From assembly GCA_028288945.1 (NCBI GenBank), contig JAQGHH010000205.1, positions 1 to 8,220 of the forward strand: a stretch of 8,220 nucleotides of DNA, given 5' to 3'. The DNA comes from Phycisphaerales bacterium (GTDB lineage: Bacteria > Planctomycetota > Phycisphaerae > Tepidisphaerales > Tepidisphaeraceae). The notes under the pieces were generated by a model. The model was not told the DNA's origin and ran no database searches. It was given only the letters and a program-made list of their open reading frames with translations. Below, piece after piece: positions 1 through 5,538 of this stretch (the stretch's first letter is position 1; every line of letters starts with the position of its first letter). Both the position numbers and the translations under genes were made by a program.

Positions 1-422
1 GCATCATCGCGGCGATCGCAATCCCCAAGATGAGCAAGGGCAGCGCGGGCGCCGCGGAAAGCGCGCTCGCCGGGGACATGACGCTGTGGCGCCAGGCCAT
101 GGACATGTACCAGAACGAGCACGGCGGCGTGTACCCGGACATCACGAACGTCGTCAACCAGCTCACTCAATACACCAACTCCGATGGCACCGTGCAGGGC
201 GCGAAAAATACCGCGACCGGCGTGGTCTACGGCCCGTACATGCGGGCGATCCCGCCGCTTCCCGTTGGCCCGGCGGCCGTGAAAGGCTCGACGGCGATCC
301 TGGGTACCGCCGGCGCCAGCAACGGGTGGATCTACGACGGTGCCGGCAACATCACCCCGAACACCCCCGCCACCGGCACCGGCAGCGCGGACTCCAGCGG
401 CAAGCTGTTCAACAGCTACTAG
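1..422 (+). CDS. Type IV pilin/pseudopilin (GspG/PilA-like), 5' end missing
   Basis: The gene enters the window already open. Reading from base 3 gives IIAAIAIPKMSKGSAGAAES, which matches the second half of the hydrophobic N-terminal helix of type IV pilins and type II secretion major pseudopilins (the usual VVIIGIIAAIAIP segment). The prepilin cleavage motif itself lies upstream of base 1. The next part (LAGDMTLWRQAMDMYQNEHG-GVYPD) is the amphipathic helix followed by the short loop typical of GspG-like subunits. The rest is a small Gly/Ala/Thr-rich globular domain of about 90 residues ending in SGKLFNSY. The ATG at 30 lies inside the helix and is not a plausible start. The product would be processed by prepilin peptidase and assembled into a pilus or pseudopilus in the cell envelope. 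The exact subclass (GspG versus PilA or another pilin) cannot be fixed without the N-terminus. It is on the opposite strand from the minor-pilin cluster at 3515-6684, so the two are not one transcript. Confidence 0.85.
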   Translation, partial: IIAAIAIPKMSKGSAGAAESALAGDMTLWRQAMDMYQNEHGGVYPDITNVVNQLTQYTNSDGTVQGAKNTATGVVYGPYMRAIPPLPVGPAAVKGSTAILGTAGASNGWIYDGAGNITPNTPATGTGSADSSGKLFNSY

Positions 423-450
423 CCCCCGAACCGTCACTCTCGTCCAACCA

Positions 451-492
451 CCCGCCCGCTCCGCTTGATTGCGGGCGGGCGGGTTTGTTTTT
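451..492 (+). terminator. Intrinsic terminator after the pilin gene
   Basis: A perfect 9-bp stem (CCCGCCCGC at 451-459 with GCGGGCGGG at 471-479) has an 11-nt loop and is followed within a few bases by a T-rich tract (TTTGTTTTT, 484-492). It starts 29 bases after the pilin stop codon and should end that transcript. Confidence 0.85.
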
Positions 493-505
493 GGCGCGGC
501 CACGC

Positions 506-653
506 GGGGGGAGGATTTGAGATTTCAAATTTGAGATTTCAGATGGGGAGCGGACCAAGCGCCTATCTCCTTCAATTTGCACTTTGCATTTTGCATTTTG
601 CACTTTGCAATCGCCTTCCGGGCGTCTCCTCATCCCGGCGTTATCCTCCCCCC
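506..653 (-). repeat. Palindromic repeat element, copy A (TGCAAAA heptamer family)
   Basis: This 148-bp non-coding block is bounded by a perfect 11-bp inverted repeat (GGGGGGAGGAT at 506-516, ATCCTCCCCCC at 643-653). On the minus strand its core reads: tandem heptamers TGCAAAA/TGCAAAG (four clear units across 582-609), a GC-richer middle of about 30 nt (543-572), then an AT-rich arm with TTTGAGATTTC-type repeats (515-542). Copy B at 7512-7725 has the same order of parts on the + strand, and the two middles share a CCGCTCC(C/T)C stretch. No transposase or usable reading frame is present; open frames across it come from the stop-free heptamer. It fills the gap between the terminator and the response-regulator gene. 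Confidence 0.8.
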
Positions 654-750
654 TTCGCTCATTTCCGCACGTAAACCAGCCGATATCACTCATGGCGGCC
701 CGTGCGCCTTGAGTCGTGTGTGGCCCGGCAACCCCTTTTGAGCCGTAACA

Positions 751-1173
751 ATGCATAAACGCCGGATCCTGGTCGTGGACGACGAAATGTACGTGACGCA
801 GATCCTCGCGTTCAACCTGCGCCGGGCCGGCGACGAGGTGTTGACCGCGGACGACGGGGAGCAGGCGCTCGGGCTGGCGCGCGAGCACGTGCCGGACTTG
901 ATCATCGCCGACTACCAAATGCCCCGGCTCGACGGCCTGGGGATGTGCGCCCGGCTGCGGGACGACCCCCGGACGGCCGATATCCCAGTCATGATGCTCA
1001 CGGGCCGCGGTCACCGCCTGGGGCCCGAGGAATTGCAAAGAGCGGGCGTGCGGTTCGTTTTGGCCAAGCCGTTCAGCGCCCGCGAGCTGATGGCGCGCGT
1101 GGAAGAACTGATCGGGCCGTCGTCGGGCGCGGGCTCGCTGACGCGCCTGGGAGATAGTGCGGCCGTCGCGTAA
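751..1173 (+). CDS. Single-domain response regulator (CheY-like receiver)
   Basis: This 140-residue protein is almost entirely a receiver domain (about residues 4-122), with a short tail and no output domain. The phosphorylation-site residues are visible: the acidic pair D10-D11 in ILVVDDE, the phospho-acceptor D54 in LIIADYQMPRLDG, the switch threonine T84 in VMMLTGRG, and the conserved lysine K106 in FVLAKPFSAREL. It would be phosphorylated by a histidine kinase not present in this window and would act through protein contacts. The HD-GYP gene starts 23 bases downstream on the same strand, so the pair probably forms an operon. Together they supply the receiver and the effector that are often fused in one RpfG-type protein. 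ATG 751 is chosen because it sits directly before the conserved first strand (RRILVVDDE). No clear Shine-Dalgarno sequence precedes it. Confidence 0.93.
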   Translation: MHKRRILVVDDEMYVTQILAFNLRRAGDEVLTADDGEQALGLAREHVPDLIIADYQMPRLDGLGMCARLRDDPRTADIPVMMLTGRGHRLGPEELQRAGVRFVLAKPFSARELMARVEELIGPSSGAGSLTRLGDSAAVA

Positions 1174-1196
1174 GCGGCAACCCGAAGGTAGGCGCC

Positions 1197-2384
1197 ATGA
1201 GCCTCGTCCCCGACATCGAACTCCCCACCGCCGCGGGCGACCGCATGGCCCGCACGCTCGACCAGTTCAGCGACAAGCTTCTCCAAGCCTACGAAGAGAT
1301 CAACCTGCTGTTCAGGCTCGCGCGATTCCTCAATTGCGTCAGTGAGCCGGCGGAGTTGTTGAAAGTGTTCTGCAGCCAAGTTCAGCAGGTGCTGCCGTTC
1401 CGGTGGCTGGCCATCCGCTTCGATCCCAAAGGCACGCAGGTGCAGGAATTGAACGACGGACTGTTTACCGCCGGCGAACTCCCCTGCCCGCGCGGCCAGT
1501 TCGCGCAGCTTTCTTCCGAAATACTCCAGCGGTTCAGCGGCGTCGACGACTGGACGCGACTGCTCTCTCCGGGCGCAGACGATCTCGCCACCGTCGCCGG
1601 CGCCGACGTGCTCGCTGAGCCGGTCACGCATGACGGGCGCGTCATCGCCGTCCTGATCGCGGGCAACAAGGACGGCGACGACCCACAGATTAGCAGCGCC
1701 GAAACGCAGTTCCTCGACGCCGCCGCCGGGTTCCTGGGCGTGTTTCACGCCAACATCTCCCGCCTCGCCGAGCAGCAGGCGTTTTTCTTCGGGACGGTGC
1801 GGGCGTTGACCTCTTCGATCGACGCCAAGGACCGCTACACCCGTGGCCACAGCGAGCGCGTCGCCGTGCTCGCGGCACAAGCCGCGGCGGCCATCGGGCT
1901 TCCTCGCAAAACCGTCGAGCAATACCACATCGCCGGCCTCGTTCACGACGTCGGCAAGATCGGCATCCCCGAAGCCGTGCTCACGAAGACCGGCCGCCTC
2001 ACGCCCGAGGAATTCGAGCACATCAAGAAACATCCGGTCACCGGCTACGGCATCCTCAAAGACATCCCCGCGCTCAGCGAAGTGCTGCCCGGCGTGCTGC
2101 ATCACCACGAACGCTGGGACGGCGGCGGGTACCCGCACAAGCTCGTGGGCGGGGACATCCCGCTGATCGGCCGCGTGCTGGCGCTGGCCGACACGTTTGA
2201 TGCGATGAGCTCCAACCGTTCCTACCGCCCCGCCATGCCCCACGACCAAGTGCTGGCGGAAATCCGCCGATGCGCGGGCACGCAGTTCGACCCGGCACTC
2301 GTGCCGGCGTTTTGCTCGCTGGATTTCTCCGAGTTTGACCGAGTGCTCAAGCAACACCAATTCGCCGGGGCGATTGCGGCATAG
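1197..2384 (+). CDS. GAF-like/HD-GYP domain protein, probable c-di-GMP phosphodiesterase
   Basis: The protein has 395 residues. Residues about 20-195 look like a GAF-type sensor region (LFRLARFLNCVSEPAELL at the start, AVLIAGNKDG near 151-160, then a helical linker). This part is assigned from pattern only. Residues about 200-375 are a clear HD-GYP domain: GHSERV with H218, the metal-binding pair H250-D251 in LVHDVGKIGIP, HHHER at 302-306 followed by WDGGGYP (307-313), and the late GTQFDP motif (361-366). All the family's metal-ligand and GYP residues appear intact, so hydrolysis of cyclic di-GMP is likely. No membrane segment is seen, so it should be cytoplasmic. The start is supported by GAAGG at 1184-1188, eight bases before the ATG. 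The gene lies just after the response regulator, which may control it. Confidence 0.93.
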   Translation: MSLVPDIELPTAAGDRMARTLDQFSDKLLQAYEEINLLFRLARFLNCVSEPAELLKVFCSQVQQVLPFRWLAIRFDPKGTQVQELNDGLFTAGELPCPRGQFAQLSSEILQRFSGVDDWTRLLSPGADDLATVAGADVLAEPVTHDGRVIAVLIAGNKDGDDPQISSAETQFLDAAAGFLGVFHANISRLAEQQAFFFGTVRALTSSIDAKDRYTRGHSERVAVLAAQAAAAIGLPRKTVEQYHIAGLVHDVGKIGIPEAVLTKTGRLTPEEFEHIKKHPVTGYGILKDIPALSEVLPGVLHHHERWDGGGYPHKLVGGDIPLIGRVLALADTFDAMSSNRSYRPAMPHDQVLAEIRRCAGTQFDPALVPAFCSLDFSEFDRVLKQHQFAGAIAA

Positions 2385-2776
2385 GGGTCGGTTTCAAATC
2401 CCAGAAGCCGCACGAGTTGAAACGTTCCAGGGCACGATACAAATCACGTCACCGAATGCACTTTTCTGCAAGCTTTTTGCCACAGACACGTCCGCCCCTC
2501 CCTTATTTTTGACGCAAAAACCCCCATTTTGCCAAATCGGATTTCATTAGACTTGCGTTCTGTGGCTCTGTAAATTCATGCCACCTTCGGCGACTCGCCG
2601 ATGGGTTGACACGTATTGATGTGGTTCTGTGAACGCGGGCAAATCGTTCACCAGCAGCTGAACAAAATAAAGGTAAATGAGTCCCGTTGCGAGCGGCGTG
2701 GGCGCGTCAATTCCCTGTTTCCAGGGACGCCCTGCCGCAGAAGCGCGGGCTCCAGGTAGTGGGAAAGGATTGCGCT
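2385..2776. other. Non-coding region upstream of the RTX-like gene
   Basis: About 390 bases with no convincing gene. It is more AT-rich than its surroundings, especially 2455-2580. It holds a short imperfectly placed hairpin (GCAAAA 2514-2519 with TTTTGC 2527-2532, not followed by a T tract), a perfect 7-bp hairpin at 2629-2651, and a TTGACA sequence at 2606-2611 without a good partner -10 box. No obvious intrinsic terminator follows the HD-GYP gene. The region probably carries the promoter and a long 5' leader of the downstream gene. A 36-codon open frame from ATG 2677 overlaps the next gene's start but has nothing else in its favour. Confidence 0.5.
2629..2651. promoter_or_regulatory. Perfect inverted repeat in the RTX-like gene leader
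   Basis: GTGAACG (2629-2635) and CGTTCAC (2645-2651) form a perfect 7-bp inverted repeat with a 9-base spacer, 125 bases before the start codon of the RTX-like gene. It begins 17 bases after a TTGACA at 2606-2611, so it covers where a -10 box would lie. It could be a protein-binding operator or an RNA leader hairpin. Neither role can be shown from sequence alone. Confidence 0.35.
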
Positions 2777-3451
2777 ATGATGTTTGAATCTCTAGAAGGC
2801 CGGCGGATGTTGTCGGGCGTCACGGTAACCGCGGTCGGAGACACCGTCGTCTTTCAATTGCCTGACACGGGAACCGCCATACACGTCTTCGAAATCGACC
2901 AGGCAGGTGGCCCTAACAATGTCTCGGCCATCGACGGCACCGGAAATCCGATCGGGGATTCCGCCGGTTACTCGGGCATCAATCACATCCTCATCATGGG
3001 AGGCGGCGGTAACGACACCATCCAGTATTCCGGCCAGAGCATCGGGGCTGCCATCGAAGGCGGCGGGGGCGACGACATCATCGTGGTGAACAATGCCGAC
3101 CTCGCCCTGCCGGCGCCCTCCTGCATCATCGACGGCGGCAACGGCAACGACTTCATCATCGTCGAGAACGGCATCGGGGAAATCGTCCTGGGAGGCAACG
3201 GCAACGATACGCTCGCTTCCCTTGGCGGAAGCGACCAATTCGTCGATGGCGGCAATGGGACCGACACCATTCTCGCGATCGTCGATCACTCCATTATAAC
3301 CGGAGGCAATGGCAAGGATTTCGTCGCCGTCATCGGCTCGAACGACCTAATCCTCGGCGGCAGCAAGGACGTGGTCGTCACGAGTGACACCGCGGCGGTC
3401 GATGCCGTCATCCTCCAGGTGCAGACGGTCCTCAACAATCTGCCCCTGTAG
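2777..3451 (+). CDS. RTX-like glycine-rich repeat protein with LEPR-type N-terminal motif
   Basis: This 224-residue protein begins MMFESLEGRRMLSG. That resembles the LEPR-XLL type N-terminal motif (consensus roughly FExLExRxLLS) found on many exported planctomycete proteins, so an envelope or extracellular location is inferred. After a beta-rich stretch (14-73) come six GGxGxD repeats of the hemolysin-type calcium-binding kind, near residues 75, 95, 120, 139, 158 and 176, with a degenerate seventh at 194. They are spaced 18-25 residues apart, consistent with one turn of a parallel beta-roll each. Calcium binding is inferred from the repeat type; no enzyme domain is seen. Start ATG 2777 is preferred over in-frame ATG 2687 because GGGAAAGGA (2761-2769) lies seven bases upstream and the family motif then starts the protein. 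ATG 2780 is also possible. No type I exporter gene is nearby. Confidence 0.85.
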   Translation: MMFESLEGRRMLSGVTVTAVGDTVVFQLPDTGTAIHVFEIDQAGGPNNVSAIDGTGNPIGDSAGYSGINHILIMGGGGNDTIQYSGQSIGAAIEGGGGDDIIVVNNADLALPAPSCIIDGGNGNDFIIVENGIGEIVLGGNGNDTLASLGGSDQFVDGGNGTDTILAIVDHSIITGGNGKDFVAVIGSNDLILGGSKDVVVTSDTAAVDAVILQVQTVLNNLPL

Positions 3452-3477
3452 TCAAAATTGTCAGCCAAACGATGTGT

Positions 3478-3508
3478 GCAGGCCCCGGATTCCGGGGCCT
3501 GCTTTTTT
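3478..3508 (+). terminator. Strong intrinsic terminator after the RTX-like gene
   Basis: A perfect 11-bp stem (GCAGGCCCCGG at 3478-3488, CCGGGGCCTGC at 3492-3502) has a 3-base ATT loop and is directly followed by six T residues (3503-3508). It lies 26 bases after the stop codon of the RTX-like gene. It also separates that gene from the convergent minus-strand pilin cluster ending at 3515. On the minus strand the same hairpin lacks a trailing T tract. Confidence 0.95.
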
Positions 3509-3514
3509 GCGCCG

Positions 3515-4834
3515 TCAGGGCCCGGGTTCCCAACGCCAACTGCCAGACACCGGCGCGAGCGAGCCGCCGGTGAATCCGGGCGGCGGATTCTTGTAACTCG
3601 AAGAGTCGTAATTGAGCGTCAGGGTGCTCAAGGTCGTACCCGTATAGGCGCCGCCCACGATAAGAACGCCGTTGATGTTCACCACCGTACTCGTCGTCAG
3701 CGCGCCCGACACGTAGACCAGACCATCAAACCGCGACGGGTATGCCGTGGTAAACGTCGTGTCCGCCACCCCTTGATAGGGCGCGCCGGTCTGGTTGTAG
3801 TTGATGCTGGCGACCGTGGCGTTGCCGGTAGCCGAGTTGTCCACGAGATTGGCCGAAGCTGTCTTAATCGTAATCGCACCTTGCACCATGAGCACCGGGT
3901 AGCCGTTCGTTCCGGTCTGGAAATAATTCGAGCTCTGGACGGTCGAGGCCGAGCCCACGTTCAAGAGCACCAGCGTGCCCACGACCCGGCAAAACGCGAC
4001 CTGGATGTTGTTGTTCTGGCAATCGATCACGTAAATGCCGCTGGCGTTGGTGCCGCCGCCCAGGGTGTTTACCGAGGGTGAAAGCACGCGGTAAAAGCAC
4101 TGATAGTTTACGCCGACCTTCGGCAAGCTCCCGATGCTGATGCTCGTGCCGTTGGTCTTGTAGAAGTCGAACACGTGCGTCGAGTCGGGCAGTGACCGCG
4201 CCGCGGCCAGGCCGGTGTGCGTGCCGGTGCCCGAACAAAGGAGCACGGTCGTCACGGCCTCAACGTTCAGCGCATTGAAGTTGTTGGAGTTGCCGGTGAC
4301 CGAGACGTTGCTGGCGATAAGGCCCGAGCCGCTAATCGTCATCGTCGAGCCGAAGGTCGCGGCACCCGACACATCCATGACCGTCTGGAGGCAATTCAGC
4401 GGCGAGACCGGGGCGGCCTTCAGGCTGTAGACCTTGGTCGCGTTGCGGACTTTGCCGGTGCCATAGATGCGGATCGAATCGGTCGTGCTGGTGGCGAGCG
4501 TGCCGCCCATGTCGTCGGCCAGGGTGAAGCTGATCGTCCCGCGGCCCATGGGGACCGGCCCGACCGCCATCAGCGCCGGGTAATCCGTCCGCCAGTTGGA
4601 ATCGTTGGCGATCACATTTAGCGCATACTCGACCGCATTCTCGGCGAGCACTTCTGCTTCGGCCGAGTCGTTGGCCTGAGACACTACGCGCCCGTTGACC
4701 TGCGCGACCGTCAATACCGCCGCCGCGATCACCGCGATGACCATTCCCGTCGCGAGCACGAACACGTAAACACTCCCCCGCCGCAATTGGCGGGACCTTC
4801 GTGGCGAACCGGATTGTGAAAATGGCATTGGCAT
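3515..4834 (-). CDS. PilX/GspK-like minor pilin with large beta-rich passenger
   Basis: This 439-residue protein has a short basic leader (RRSRQLRRG, 12-20), a hydrophobic helix (about 22-45, VYVFVLATGMVIAVIAAAVL), and the heptad-like segment NDSAEAEVLAENAVEYALNV that is common after the N-terminal helix of PilX and GspK proteins. A prepilin-type cut after G20 would leave S21 first and F25 at position +5. The usual glutamate is thus absent, as in GspK-type tip subunits. The remainder is Thr/Ser/Gly/Asn-rich and probably beta-structured, with a late FDGLVYVSGALTTS...INGVLIVGG segment that resembles right-handed beta-solenoid sequence, ending SWRWEPGP. ATG 4834 directly follows the TAA of the preceding gene (TAA-ATG), so translation is likely coupled; ATG 4828 is an alternative. 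It is the last gene of the minor-pilin cluster and probably helps initiate the pilus or form its tip. Exact family is uncertain. Confidence 0.8.
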   Translation of the reverse strand: MPMPFSQSGSPRRSRQLRRGSVYVFVLATGMVIAVIAAAVLTVAQVNGRVVSQANDSAEAEVLAENAVEYALNVIANDSNWRTDYPALMAVGPVPMGRGTISFTLADDMGGTLATSTTDSIRIYGTGKVRNATKVYSLKAAPVSPLNCLQTVMDVSGAATFGSTMTISGSGLIASNVSVTGNSNNFNALNVEAVTTVLLCSGTGTHTGLAAARSLPDSTHVFDFYKTNGTSISIGSLPKVGVNYQCFYRVLSPSVNTLGGGTNASGIYVIDCQNNNIQVAFCRVVGTLVLLNVGSASTVQSSNYFQTGTNGYPVLMVQGAITIKTASANLVDNSATGNATVASINYNQTGAPYQGVADTTFTTAYPSRFDGLVYVSGALTTSTVVNINGVLIVGGAYTGTTLSTLTLNYDSSSYKNPPPGFTGGSLAPVSGSWRWEPGP

Positions 4835-5473
4835 TTACGGCACCTGGTTGACGAGTTCCGCGCTGGCGGAACTGGCGGTGGTGGAATCCGAGCCGATCTG
4901 CACCGTCACGCCCATGTAGCTCGTGTAGGTCGTCGCCACCGAAGGCACGTGCTCGAACGGGCTGTACTTGCTGCGCAGCCCCACGAGCGCCGTCACCTTG
5001 CCCGACGGCGCGGTGACCGTCACTGTGATGCGCTTCATCCCCGTTTCGGTGCTGGAGACAGTAAAAGTCGATGAAAGCAACCCGGTAACGCTCACCCATT
5101 CCACCTTGGCCGCCCGCGTCCACCCGGTAAAGCCGGGGATTGCCGTCCCGCTCGCAAACTTCGGCGGAGATTCGCTCAACCCATTGAAATCGTCCACGTC
5201 GTTGTAGGTCGAACGCGTTTCCCCCGCCTCCGGGCCGAGCACGGTGGTGGTCACGCCTGATTGCTGGTAGGGCTCCTGCATGATCTCCGAGAGGAGCTGG
5301 CGCGCGAGCGCTTCGCCGCGGACTTGCTCCTGCTGCACTGTCCGCGACCGCGCCGACTGCCCGGCAACGGACATCGCCGCCACCATCATGACGGAAACGA
5401 CCACCAGCGCGATCGTCGACTCGATGAGGGTGAAGCCGCGACGGGCGGTCGAATATGAAAATGTGTTGGCCAT
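4835..5473 (-). CDS. PilV/GspI-like minor pilin
   Basis: This 212-residue protein has a textbook type III prepilin signal. A 13-residue leader ending RRG is cut before F14 (FTLIEST), with glutamate E18 at +5 and a hydrophobic helix IALVVVSVMMVAAMSVAG to about residue 38. The following AAMSVAGQSARSRTVQQEQ...ALARQLLSEIMQEPYQQSG resembles PilV/GspI subunits, where a helix is followed by a segment keeping track of residues AxxLLxEIM. The C-terminal region is a small beta-rich domain (WVSVTGLLSSTFTVSS, MKRITVTVTAPSG). The start at ATG 5473 is chosen because it gives the standard leader length; the frame stays open further upstream through the preceding gene's territory but that is a shadow. No strong Shine-Dalgarno sequence is visible. 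It is the second of three genes and its stop codon touches the start of the PilX/GspK-like gene. Confidence 0.88.
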   Translation of the reverse strand: MANTFSYSTARRGFTLIESTIALVVVSVMMVAAMSVAGQSARSRTVQQEQVRGEALARQLLSEIMQEPYQQSGVTTTVLGPEAGETRSTYNDVDDFNGLSESPPKFASGTAIPGFTGWTRAAKVEWVSVTGLLSSTFTVSSTETGMKRITVTVTAPSGKVTALVGLRSKYSPFEHVPSVATTYTSYMGVTVQIGSDSTTASSASAELVNQVP

Positions 5474-5479
5474 AAGAAC

Positions 5480-5524
5480 GCCCAATGCGACCACGCAGGG
5501 TGGGCGTACTCGCCCACCATTGGC
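5480..5524. repeat. Intra-operon palindrome between two minor-pilin genes
   Basis: The 65-base gap between the first two minor-pilin genes contains a perfect 8-bp hairpin with a 4-base loop (GGTGGGCG 5499-5506, CGCCCACC 5511-5518). Around it is an outer complementary pair (CCAATG 5482-5487, CATTGG 5518-5523). There is no T tract on the minus strand after it, so it is unlikely to be an efficient terminator. It could stabilise or process the pilin mRNA, or be another short dispersed repeat. Confidence 0.6.
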
Positions 5525-5538
5525 GCCTTTCCCGGCCG

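Noticed and set aside
409..1038. 209-residue minus-strand open frame across repeat copy A and the response regulator
   Set aside because: It is the antisense of the receiver gene and of the stop-free repeat; its residues (KVQNAKCKVQ, EISNLKSQI) are translated repeat, and no protein family is recognisable.
1011..2360. 449-residue minus-strand open frame
   Set aside because: It lies antisense to the HD-GYP gene, whose motifs are clear and whose start has a ribosome binding site. High GC makes such shadows common.
2505..2545. GACGCAAAA stretch as part of a c-di-GMP (GEMM) riboswitch
   Set aside because: Only the short word matches; the paired stems and the other conserved blocks of that riboswitch class are not present.
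2606..2634. TTGACA as a -35 box for the RTX-like gene
   Set aside because: The hexamer 17 bases later (GTGAAC) does not resemble a -10 box, so a promoter is not supported by itself.
2677..2787. 36-codon open frame (ATG 2677) overlapping the RTX-like start, possibly a leader peptide
   Set aside because: An AAAGG lies too close to its ATG, the product has no recognisable feature, and overlap by a few bases in a high-GC region is expected by chance.
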